Source: Streptomyces jumonjinensis
Lineage (GTDB): Bacteria > Actinomycetota > Actinomycetes > Streptomycetales > Streptomycetaceae
Assembly: GCF_009600885.1 (NCBI RefSeq)
Contig: NZ_VCLA01000111.1
Location: forward strand, 21,304-60,993
Length of the DNA stretch: 39,690 bases
Direction: 5' to 3'
Shown: piece by piece, positions 1 to 6,167 of the stretch
How the letters are laid out: each line of letters starts with the position of its first letter
Position numbering within the stretch: the first letter of the stretch is position 1
Position numbers and translations under genes: made by a program
Notes under the pieces: model-generated
The model's input: only the letters and a program-made list of their open reading frames with translations
The model's database searches: none
What the model was told of the DNA's origin: nothing

Positions 1-426
1 GGGCTGGGGCCGCGACGGCTTGAAGAAGCGGTGCTCCAGGTCGACTTCATTGCCGTCGATGAGCTGGGCCGGCTCGGAGCGCCACGGGTTCGGCCACAGG
101 AAGTAGCCGGAGGTGTGGAAGACGGTGGGACGGCTGGTGCTCTTGTGCAGCAGGGTGAACTGCTGCTGGAAGGTGCCCTTGCCCGGGTCCTTGTGATCGA
201 CGGGCTGGGCGTAGCTCAGGGTGAAGAAGCGGTGCTTGTCGACCTTTTCCTCACTGATGAACTTCATGCCGGGTATCGCGAGGATGCGGCTCTTGATGTC
301 GGCCGCCTTCGGCGTGCTCGCGGCGCCGGCCGTCCGCTCCGGCGTCTCCGCCGCGTGTGCCCCGGCCGCCGACACCGTGCCGGTCAGCAGAGCCAGGGAC
401 ACGATCCCCGTGAGCGCTCTCCGCAT
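1..426 (-). CDS. Secreted S37-type tripeptidyl aminopeptidase, partial (C-terminus outside window)
   Basis: The frame starts at ATG 426 and stays open for 142 codons to the window edge, so only the N-terminus is seen. A Sec signal peptide covers about residues 1-25 (two Arg, hydrophobic core, AHA-A type cleavage site), so the enzyme is exported. The mature part has the pattern of actinobacterial PS-10/S37 (often labelled S28) serine peptidases: FTLSYAQPVDH near residue 70, then FHTSGYF and EHRFFKPSRP. Family members release tri- or tetrapeptides from protein N-termini during extracellular protein use. The catalytic serine lies beyond the edge, so activity cannot be judged. An AAGGAC ribosome site lies about 6 bases upstream. 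Family call is fairly sure, substrate is inference. Confidence 0.75.
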   Translation of the reverse strand, partial: MRRALTGIVSLALLTGTVSAAGAHAAETPERTAGAASTPKAADIKSRILAIPGMKFISEEKVDKHRFFTLSYAQPVDHKDPGKGTFQQQFTLLHKSTSRPTVFHTSGYFLWPNPWRSEPAQLIDGNEVDLEHRFFKPSRPQP

Positions 427-575
427 GTGATGGGTCCTTCCGAAATGGTTGGGTGTACCGCCCGTACGGACGGCGGATGACGGCATGGCGTTGCAGCCGA
501 GCCGTGTGACATGTGCGACTCAACTACCCTCTGGACAAGCGGGGCAGAGAGCTGACCGAGGACCGCATGCGAAGA

Positions 576-613
576 GGCCGTCCCGCCGCGCGAGAGTGCG
601 CGGCGGGACGGCC
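576..613 (-). terminator. Perfect 16-bp hairpin downstream of the M15-like gene
   Basis: Arms 576-591 and 598-613 are perfect reverse complements around a 6-base loop (GAGAGT). The hairpin lies about 50 bases past the stop of the gene at 662-1363. It has no clear T-run, as is usual in Streptomyces. It probably ends the three-gene minus-strand transcript before the promoter of the peptidase gene. Confidence 0.7.
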
Positions 614-661
614 GGGTTCAGCGGTTCAGCGGGAGCGCCAGGAGCAGCGGCACCGGCAGGG

Positions 662-1363
662 TCAGGCCGTGCCCTGCACCCGGGCCAGCCGGTCCGCGCG
701 GCGGAGCCGGGCCGGGGAGCGTACGTCCACCGCCGCCCCCGCGCCCTCGCCGGGCGTCGCCCCCCAGGCGCGGAGCCGGTCGCCGAGTTCGCGCACCCGC
801 TCGTCGTCCGGCCGGGCGTCGAGGTAGAACAGCGACTCGTCCACCTCGCCGTCGTCGCCGCCCCAGCGCACCACGCCCTCGCACTCCGCGAGGATGTCCC
901 GCACCACCACCTCCTGCGGAGGGAAGAACCCGCCCTTCGCCCGGGCCCCCGGACGGATGCGCACCGCCGTGCCGGACGCCAGATTCGACTCCGGACGCCC
1001 CTTGCGGAGCTCGCCGATCGCCTGCCAGCCGGCCAGGTCGACCCGGTGGAGCTGCTCGACTTCGTAGTGGAAGCGGCGGATCACATGGAGGAGGATCGCC
1101 TCCGCGTCCCCGATCCGGACGTCGACCTTCAGCCCCGTACCGGCGACCGGCCGCGTCCACACCGTCGAGATGCGGTTCGCCTCCTTCTCGATGGTCCACC
1201 CGTTCGCGGACACCGGGAGTTTCTTCGGCTTCGGCGTCAGCGTCGGCGTCGGCTGAGGCGCGGCCGAGGCGACGCCCGGCACCAGGGAGCCCACAACGGC
1301 CAGCGCGCCGACCGCCGCCGCGCTCTGCACCACGGTCCGCCGTGTCATGTCGTCGTTCTGCAT
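662..1363 (-). CDS. Tat-exported M15-like protein with missing zinc ligands
   Basis: The product is 233 aa. A twin-arginine leader (TRRTVVQ followed by an Ala/Val-rich core to about residue 34) indicates folded export by Tat. The mature part resembles the fold region of M15 D-Ala-D-Ala carboxypeptidases/endopeptidases: SNLASGTAVRIRPG, then GGFFPPQ and EGVVRWGGD followed by ESLFYLD. In active M15 enzymes the first stretch is SxHxxGxAxD and the last holds a further His ligand. Here the His and Asp positions read Leu and Arg, and the last reads Leu. It may therefore be a non-catalytic peptidoglycan-binding relative. A start at ATG 1363 is supported by AAAGGGA upstream. It sits 16 bases after the membrane-protein gene and is probably co-transcribed with it. 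The M15 relation is inference from motif shape. Confidence 0.65.
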   Translation of the reverse strand: MQNDDMTRRTVVQSAAAVGALAVVGSLVPGVASAAPQPTPTLTPKPKKLPVSANGWTIEKEANRISTVWTRPVAGTGLKVDVRIGDAEAILLHVIRRFHYEVEQLHRVDLAGWQAIGELRKGRPESNLASGTAVRIRPGARAKGGFFPPQEVVVRDILAECEGVVRWGGDDGEVDESLFYLDARPDDERVRELGDRLRAWGATPGEGAGAAVDVRSPARLRRADRLARVQGTA

Positions 1364-1379
1364 GGCTTCAATCCCTTTC

Positions 1380-1709
1380 TCACAGAACGGCCATGAGTAC
1401 GAACGTGGGAACGAGGGTCGCCAGCACGCTCAGCGGCCAGTACACCCGGGGCGCCAGCTCCGCTCTGCGCCGAACGGGACGGTTGGCCAGCCACCACACC
1501 AGGGCGAACACCGCCAGCACCGGCACTCCGACCACCAGAATCGGCAGCACGCCGTCGTTCTCCGTGGGCTCCCCCTGCGTCAGGCCGAGCGCGGCCAGCG
1601 GCCAGTTGGCCGCGAAATACCAGAGGAGCCACACCGGCACGATCCCGGGAATCCCGAGGAGCAGGTTCACGCCGACAGCTGCCAACGACCACTTTCGCAT
1701 GCGCCCCAT
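1380..1709 (-). CDS. Small membrane protein, three predicted TM segments
   Basis: The product is 109 aa with hydrophobic segments at about residues 9-32, 53-74 and 88-108. Between segments 2 and 3 there is a basic loop (NRPVRRR). No enzyme motif is visible and I do not recognise the family. It lies between a leaderless cell-wall hydrolase-like gene (21 bases upstream) and the Tat-exported M15-like gene (16 bases downstream), so the three are probably one transcript. Size and topology would suit a small pore, an export helper or an immunity-type membrane protein, but nothing proves any of these. ATG 1700 is an alternative start with GGGG just upstream. Confidence 0.7.
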   Translation of the reverse strand: MGRMRKWSLAAVGVNLLLGIPGIVPVWLLWYFAANWPLAALGLTQGEPTENDGVLPILVVGVPVLAVFALVWWLANRPVRRRAELAPRVYWPLSVLATLVPTFVLMAVL

Positions 1710-1730
1710 TGTTCATACTCATGCCCGGAG

Positions 1731-3929
1731 TCACTGGCTGCGGGACAGGTTGTTGTAGTTCTCCAGCACGTTGTAGAGGCCGATCAGCTCGCGCCCGTAC
1801 TTCTCCGCGTTCGGTCCCTCCCCGTTGTACCGGGCCAGCAGGGCCTGAGTGTCGGCCAGGCTGGTGGTCAGGTCCGGTCGCGGCTTGTTGATCTGGAACG
1901 CGTTGTAGATGGTCAGATAGGCGACCGACCGGATGTTGTAGAGCGGGTCCTCATTGAGGCTTCTCCAGACCGCCGGCTTGTCGCTGCCGGTCAGGGGCGC
2001 ACCGTTGATGATCCCCTGCTGCGTGCAGTAGTTACGGGCCTCGATGGTCACCCATGCGAAGATCTGCCCCCAGCCGGTGCTGCAATCGTCGTCCAGACCC
2101 GCTTTGACGGCTGCGTCGGCAGCGAAGTCCGGCGGGTTCAACTTCCGCAGCTCCCAGAGCACCGGAGCCTGGATCAGCGCCTTGCGGAGCCTGAGCTGCC
2201 GAGCGAGCGAGGTGAACAGCCAGTCCGCGCTCAGCACCAGGTCGTACGCCTTGGTGGTGGAGATGCCGCCCAGGGTGACCCAGTCGTCGTCGCCCCAGCC
2301 GTCGCCGCCGGTCTCCGGGACGCCGATGGAGGTCAGATAGTTCTTGACGTCCGTGAGCATCGGGGCACGGTAGGCGGTCTTGTTCAGATCGGTGTCCAGG
2401 CCGGTGGTGGAGGCCGGGGGGTTGAAGTCGTTCTGGCCGGTGTCACGGCCCGAGGCGATGTTGTTGTCGATCTCGATCGCCCCGGCGCCCGAGCCGATCG
2501 TGATCGTGGCGATCTGGTCGAACGCCCAGTTCGTCGGCAGCGGATAGCCGAGGTTCCCGGAGAACCCGCTGGACATGTCCGATACGAAGCTCGCCGCCGC
2601 GTATCCGGCGTCCCCGACCCGCTGGCACACATTGCGCGGCCCGTAGACGCCCACGCCGTAACTGGAGTTCTCCCCGATCGTGCGCATCACCCCACGGAAG
2701 TGCGGAAGGATGTAGTCGGTGATCTCGCCGTCCATGGCGTCGTAGTCGACCGCGAAGTAGATGATCGTGCCGGGCTTGAAGCCGTGGTACTTGGCCCACT
2801 CGATCGCCTGGAACGCTTCGCTGGTGCCCTGGGCGTAGGTGAAGTTGTCCGCCGCCCGGCCGAACGTCTGGTAGATCGGGTAGCAGCGCAGCCCGTACTG
2901 CTTGATCGTGTCGAGCTCGCCCGGCTGGATCTGCTTCTCCGGCAGGCTCGTGCTGGAGGGGTTGAAGAGATACCGGCCGATGTAGAGGTAGCCGGCGTCC
3001 TTCAGCGCCTGGGCGCGGGCGGGCGTGATCTTCGTGACGCCGTCGCACGCCGTGCCCTTACGGGACTGGTCGCCGTAGGAGACCAGCAGCGACGCCCAGG
3101 TCTGGAAGTCGCCGTTCCCGGTGACCGGCAGCTTCGAGAACGACTGGAACTGCTCCACACCGGTCTTCACAGCGGCGGTGAAGTCCCCGAAGGGAACACT
3201 CCGCTTGTTGAGGATCATCCCGGCGGTGAACAGCTGCGCCCAGGTGCCGGTGGAGCCGACCGAGACCGTGTGCGACCTCAGCCCGGCCTGGGTGCCGGGC
3301 CCGAACACACCGGTCGCGGTGCCGTCCGCCATGCCCAGCTCGAACTGGATCGCCAGCAGCATCGACTTGGCGACATCACGCGAGTGATGACCGTCGCAGG
3401 GGATGATGAAGAAGTCCCGGCGGTTGACATACCGGCCGTTCAGCCACTGCTGGATGGAGCGGATGGTGCTTGAGCCGCTGTTGACGGTGACATAGGCGTC
3501 CATGTTGAACAGACCCTTGACGACCTTCGGCTCAAGGGAGCTGCCCGGGAACAGGCCGCTGACGCCCATGTTCTGCTTCAGGCTGGTGACGGCGGATTTC
3601 ACACGGGAGTTGTAGATGCCGTCGATCTCGCCGCCGTCGTAGCCCTTGCAGTACAGGGCGGACTGGAGAATCCGGCAGAAGATCGCCGAAGGCACGGTCG
3701 AGTCGTTGAGTACGGGGTACCGCGACTGGAGCGTCGAGAGGGTGGTCGGGCCGAACGAGTCCGAGAGGGAGGTGATGCCCATCTCGTACTGGAGCGCCCG
3801 GGTCAGGGCGTACATCGTCGTCCAGCCGGTTTTGCCGTCCTCGCTCAGCTTGGATATGCCGAGCGTCGCACCATTGTTGTACTGGGTGTTGATGAACCGC
3901 TGAGCTCTGCGGACCAGCTCGTCAGCCAT
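1731..3929 (-). CDS. Leaderless DUF1906 glycoside-hydrolase-like protein with a C-terminal lysozyme-like domain
   Basis: The product is 732 aa from ATG 3929, preceded by GAGAAGG at 8 bases; the frame extends further upstream but without a ribosome site. Residues 1-290 hold repeated helical units resembling peptidoglycan-binding modules (for example DGIYNSRVKSAV, GVFGPGTQAGL). Residues 295-505 match the DUF1906/Rv2525c-like TIM-barrel family, with CDGVTKITPA, YIGRYL, IYFAVDYDA and IDNN. Residues 560-732 look lysozyme/transglycosylase-like: candidate catalytic Glu593 in LWELRK, then STGWGQIF at 617-624 and YNGEGPNAEKYG near 709. The protein probably cleaves or binds peptidoglycan glycans. There is no Sec or Tat signal, although the target lies outside the cell, which implies lysis or a special export route. 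It is the first gene of a three-gene minus-strand set. Confidence 0.75.
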   Translation of the reverse strand: MADELVRRAQRFINTQYNNGATLGISKLSEDGKTGWTTMYALTRALQYEMGITSLSDSFGPTTLSTLQSRYPVLNDSTVPSAIFCRILQSALYCKGYDGGEIDGIYNSRVKSAVTSLKQNMGVSGLFPGSSLEPKVVKGLFNMDAYVTVNSGSSTIRSIQQWLNGRYVNRRDFFIIPCDGHHSRDVAKSMLLAIQFELGMADGTATGVFGPGTQAGLRSHTVSVGSTGTWAQLFTAGMILNKRSVPFGDFTAAVKTGVEQFQSFSKLPVTGNGDFQTWASLLVSYGDQSRKGTACDGVTKITPARAQALKDAGYLYIGRYLFNPSSTSLPEKQIQPGELDTIKQYGLRCYPIYQTFGRAADNFTYAQGTSEAFQAIEWAKYHGFKPGTIIYFAVDYDAMDGEITDYILPHFRGVMRTIGENSSYGVGVYGPRNVCQRVGDAGYAAASFVSDMSSGFSGNLGYPLPTNWAFDQIATITIGSGAGAIEIDNNIASGRDTGQNDFNPPASTTGLDTDLNKTAYRAPMLTDVKNYLTSIGVPETGGDGWGDDDWVTLGGISTTKAYDLVLSADWLFTSLARQLRLRKALIQAPVLWELRKLNPPDFAADAAVKAGLDDDCSTGWGQIFAWVTIEARNYCTQQGIINGAPLTGSDKPAVWRSLNEDPLYNIRSVAYLTIYNAFQINKPRPDLTTSLADTQALLARYNGEGPNAEKYGRELIGLYNVLENYNNLSRSQ

Positions 3930-4111
3930 TGCATGACCCTTCTCCGAGAAATGCGTGACAGCGCCGGGTGGCGGCGCGTGTCTCGGGGTGGGTGGAGCGC
4001 GTGCGGTCAGTGCTGTGGCATGGACCGTACCTGGCTGGAAGTGGCTGGGGGCAGTGCTGAACCGGCGTGATACGTGCGGAAGTTGAGGCACGGGGGCGGG
4101 GCGCGGACGAC

Positions 4112-4150
4112 ACCGCCTCGCGGCCCGGTGGAGCTGGGCGGCGAGGCGGT
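4112..4150 (-). terminator. Stem-loop downstream of the DUF397 gene
   Basis: Arms 4112-4121 and 4141-4150 pair perfectly (10 bp), with an inner GCCC/GGGC pairing at 4123-4126 and 4136-4139. It lies 23 bases past the stop of the DUF397 gene on the minus strand. It probably separates the regulatory pair from the hydrolase operon. The remaining bases of the 3930-4172 gap hold the likely hydrolase promoter, but I see no clear boxes. Confidence 0.55.
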
Positions 4151-4172
4151 GGGGGAGGGGCTGGGGTGGGGC

Positions 4173-4445
4173 TCAGCCCCGGAGGTCGTCGACGAAGGTC
4201 TGCCAGGCGGGGGCGGCGATGACGAGGACGGGGCCGCTGGGGGTCTTGCTGTCGCGGACGGGGACGACGCCGGGGATGTCGTCGAGCACCTCGACGCAGC
4301 TTCCGCCGTTGCCGTCGCTGTAGCTGCTCTTGCGCCAGTCGGCCGCGCCGGGGAAGGCGTGTCCGATCTCGACGCACTGGCCGCCGTTGCCGTCGCTGTA
4401 GCTGCTCTTGCGCCACTGAGCCGTGCTCAGGTCGTACTCGCGCAT
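4173..4445 (-). CDS. Tandem-DUF397 protein
   Basis: The product is 90 aa. DUF397 proteins are small Streptomyces factors usually paired with an XRE-DUF5753 regulator and sometimes an anti-sigma-like kinase, and they influence development and antibiotic production. The family signature WRKSSYSDGNGG-CVE occurs twice, at about residues 11-26 and 37-52. The two copies come from an almost exact 35-base DNA duplication (4303-4337 and 4381-4415, 78 bases apart). The C-terminus (VRDSKTPSGPVLVIAAPAW) is the usual DUF397 end. The start at ATG 4445 overlaps the 3' end of the upstream XRE gene by 19 bases, so the two are probably translationally coupled and act together. Confidence 0.9.
   Translation of the reverse strand: MREYDLSTAQWRKSSYSDGNGGQCVEIGHAFPGAADWRKSSYSDGNGGSCVEVLDDIPGVVPVRDSKTPSGPVLVIAAPAWQTFVDDLRG
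4303..4415. repeat. 35-bp direct duplication inside the DUF397 gene
   Basis: Copies at 4303-4337 and 4381-4415 are identical over 35 bases and offset by 78 bases (26 codons), so the frame is kept. The repeat encodes the SSYSDGNGG core. Near-identity at DNA level suggests a recent duplication or gene conversion. Confidence 0.85.
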
Positions 4446-5260
4446 CGTCTGTGGTCCTCTGCTACTGACTCGATCAGGGTGAGGGACGCCTCCGGGGAGA
4501 GCGCGGCGGCCCTGAGCAGATCGTATGCCCGCTGTGCGCGCTTCACCACAGCTGGATCGTCCAGCAGGTTTCCCGAATACACGGCCTCTGTATAGACGGT
4601 TGGCGGTGTGTCATCGAACTCCATGAGCGTGAACGTCTTGCCCATCAGAGTGTGTGCTCCAGCACTGAACGGAATCACCTGGACTACGGCCCTTCGGCTG
4701 CGAATGAGGTCCGCAAGGTGATCGAGCTGCTTGGCCATGGCTTCGGGGCCGCCGACCTGGACCCGCAGCACCTGCTCATGCAGGATTGCCCAGTACTTGG
4801 GATTCGCCGGTCCCTTGAGCAGTCTTGCCCGCTCCATGCGTCCAGTGATCGTGTTCTCGATCCGTTCCTCTTCGGCGAAGGGGTTGTCTGCGAGCGTTAC
4901 GGCGCGGGCGTACGTGGCAGTCTGCATCAAGCCTGGCACGAGCGCGGGTTCGAAGTCGTAGATGTACGTCGCGAGCGCTTCGAGCTCCGCCGCAGCGCGG
5001 AAGTAACTGGCATACGCCGAGCTGTCGATCAACTTCCGCCACAGCCTTTCGAAAAAACCTCCGGTTTGTAGTAAGGCGTCGAGCCGCTGCGCCACATCCA
5101 GCTGAGGCTTCCTGATCGCCGTCTCGAACTGCCCGATGTACCCCCCGGATACGAAGACAGCGGCCCCCACCTCCGCCTGCGTCAGCTTGGCTTCCTCTCT
5201 GCGCCTCCTCAGTTCCGTGCCGAAGAACTCCCAAGCGGCCTGTTGCTGACCTTTGGCCAT
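4427..5260 (-). CDS. XRE-family regulator with DUF5753 domain, containing a TTA codon
   Basis: The product is 277 aa. Residues about 14-70 form a helix-turn-helix of the XRE type (LTQAEVGAAVFVSGGYIGQFE). Residues about 95-265 match DUF5753, with ALVPGLMQTATYARA, RMERARLL, ILHEQVLR and FTLMEF. Such proteins bind DNA and work with a DUF397 partner, here the overlapping downstream gene. Codon 63 is TTA (minus strand, 5074-5072), followed by CTA CAA, a low-GC patch unlike neighbouring genes. TTA needs the bldA tRNA in Streptomyces, so translation may be developmentally timed. ATG 5260 has AAGGGAG about 7 bases upstream. It is divergent from the small gene at 5383. Family call is secure, the regulon is unknown. 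Confidence 0.92.
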   Translation of the reverse strand: MAKGQQQAAWEFFGTELRRRREEAKLTQAEVGAAVFVSGGYIGQFETAIRKPQLDVAQRLDALLQTGGFFERLWRKLIDSSAYASYFRAAAELEALATYIYDFEPALVPGLMQTATYARAVTLADNPFAEEERIENTITGRMERARLLKGPANPKYWAILHEQVLRVQVGGPEAMAKQLDHLADLIRSRRAVVQVIPFSAGAHTLMGKTFTLMEFDDTPPTVYTEAVYSGNLLDDPAVVKRAQRAYDLLRAAALSPEASLTLIESVAEDHRRCASTT

Positions 5261-5382
5261 GGCATAACTCCCTTTCCCTGCGGAGGCGTTGTAGAGCGCG
5301 CCTCTCTGGCGAAGGTAGCGGGCGTGCTGTCACCGTCGCAATACGAAGCGAGAAATCCACTCGCCCCGAGAGAAGGGAACTC

Positions 5383-5622
5383 ATGTCGCACCACGGAATG
5401 CGTCACTCAGCCGATTGCATGAGCGACGCGGAGGACGCCGTCACGGAATTGATCGAGGCCCTGAAGCAGAACGGACTCGTCTTCCCCTCCGTACGAGTGG
5501 AAGTCGCCTCCTATGCCCGCGAGTCGCCCTGCCCCCTCATCGAGCTCGGCCGTACCGCCGTCGACACCGTCCGCCGCCTCTCCGCGCTCCTGCGCCGTGA
5601 CGAGGGCGGGGCAGTCCGGTGA
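5383..5622 (+). CDS. Small hypothetical protein, divergent from the XRE gene
   Basis: The product is 79 aa, not recognised. It is mostly helical and soluble, with no signal or TM segment. The visible core is DAVTELIEALKQNGLVFPSVRVEVASYAR followed by ELGRTAVDTVRRLSALLRR in shorter form. AGAAGGGAA lies 6 bases before ATG 5383; ATG 5398 or 5420 are weaker alternatives. It overlaps the next gene by four bases (GTGA), so the two are coupled. Small genes like this often sit opposite XRE/DUF397 pairs in Streptomyces, suggesting control by the neighbour, but this is inference. Confidence 0.7.
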   Translation: MSHHGMRHSADCMSDAEDAVTELIEALKQNGLVFPSVRVEVASYARESPCPLIELGRTAVDTVRRLSALLRRDEGGAVR

Positions 5623-5837
5623 CCCCCACGCCGGTCGGCTCGTACGCCGTCGACACCGGCACCGGGCGCGTCGGGCTGGTCATGGGCTACGAAGGCCCCT
5701 ACGCCCAGCTCAGACCCCCGGGCGGCGGACGCGAATGGGACTGCCCTCCCGAGGAGCTGCGCACCGCCACCCCCGCCGAGCGAATCCGCGCGGTGAACGG
5801 ATACGCGAACGCGCGCAGCCGGGGCGAGGTGTCCTGA
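5619..5837 (+). CDS. Small hypothetical protein, coupled to the preceding gene
   Basis: The product is 72 aa from GTG 5619, which overlaps the upstream stop as GTGA. The sequence starts with PVGSYAVDTGTGRVGLVMGYEGPYAQLRPPGG and continues EWDCPPEELRTATPAERI in short segments. This looks like a small SH3-like beta-barrel, as in many Streptomyces hypothetical proteins with a Gly-Tyr-x-Gly-Pro turn. No catalytic residues are recognisable. Its coupling to the 79-aa gene suggests they act as a pair. Confidence 0.7.
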   Translation: MTPTPVGSYAVDTGTGRVGLVMGYEGPYAQLRPPGGGREWDCPPEELRTATPAERIRAVNGYANARSRGEVS

Positions 5838-6167
5838 CGCCCACCCGGGCTGTTCGCGATCAGACAGTCATTCCTCACCGGAATCGGATGGAGTTTCTCC
5901 AGGGCACGCCAGGCTATTCCGGCGTGCCCTGGGGGGAATAGCTGAGAGAATCTCCACCGGCCCCGTCCCGTCCCGCCGTCGCCGGATGATCTGTTCCCGG
6001 TGAAGAACACCCGGTCGAGGTGTGCGAGTTCGGCCCGGGTGAACAGCCGAACGGATTACCGGTCTCATTTATCACTCGTTCGGATGGGTTGGTCTTTCCT
6101 CTTGGGCATATGCGGGCAGCGCTTTGGGTGAGTACATGCCAGAAGCAGCTCAGCAGGAGGAGGTTCC
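5838..6167. other. 330-bp intergenic region before the glycine-rich gene
   Basis: No coding frame is convincing here. It contains a 12-bp hairpin at 5899-5932 that closes the small-gene pair, then about 230 bases that should hold the promoter of the glycine-rich gene. I see no clear -35/-10 pair. GGAGGAGG at 6156-6163 is a strong ribosome site for ATG 6168. Confidence 0.6.
5899..5932 (+). terminator. 12-bp perfect hairpin
   Basis: Arms 5899-5910 and 5921-5932 are perfect reverse complements with a 10-base loop. It lies 61 bases past the stop of the small coupled gene and has no T-run. It is a probable terminator. Confidence 0.65.

Noticed and set aside
1380..1709. Calling the 3-TM protein a holin
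   Set aside because: Size and position would allow it, but no sequence signature supports it; the call is left as membrane protein.
1347..3473. Long plus-strand open frame antisense to the hydrolase
   Set aside because: It has low-information composition (Val/Gly/Arg-rich) and no domain. It is a shadow of the real minus-strand genes in high-GC DNA.
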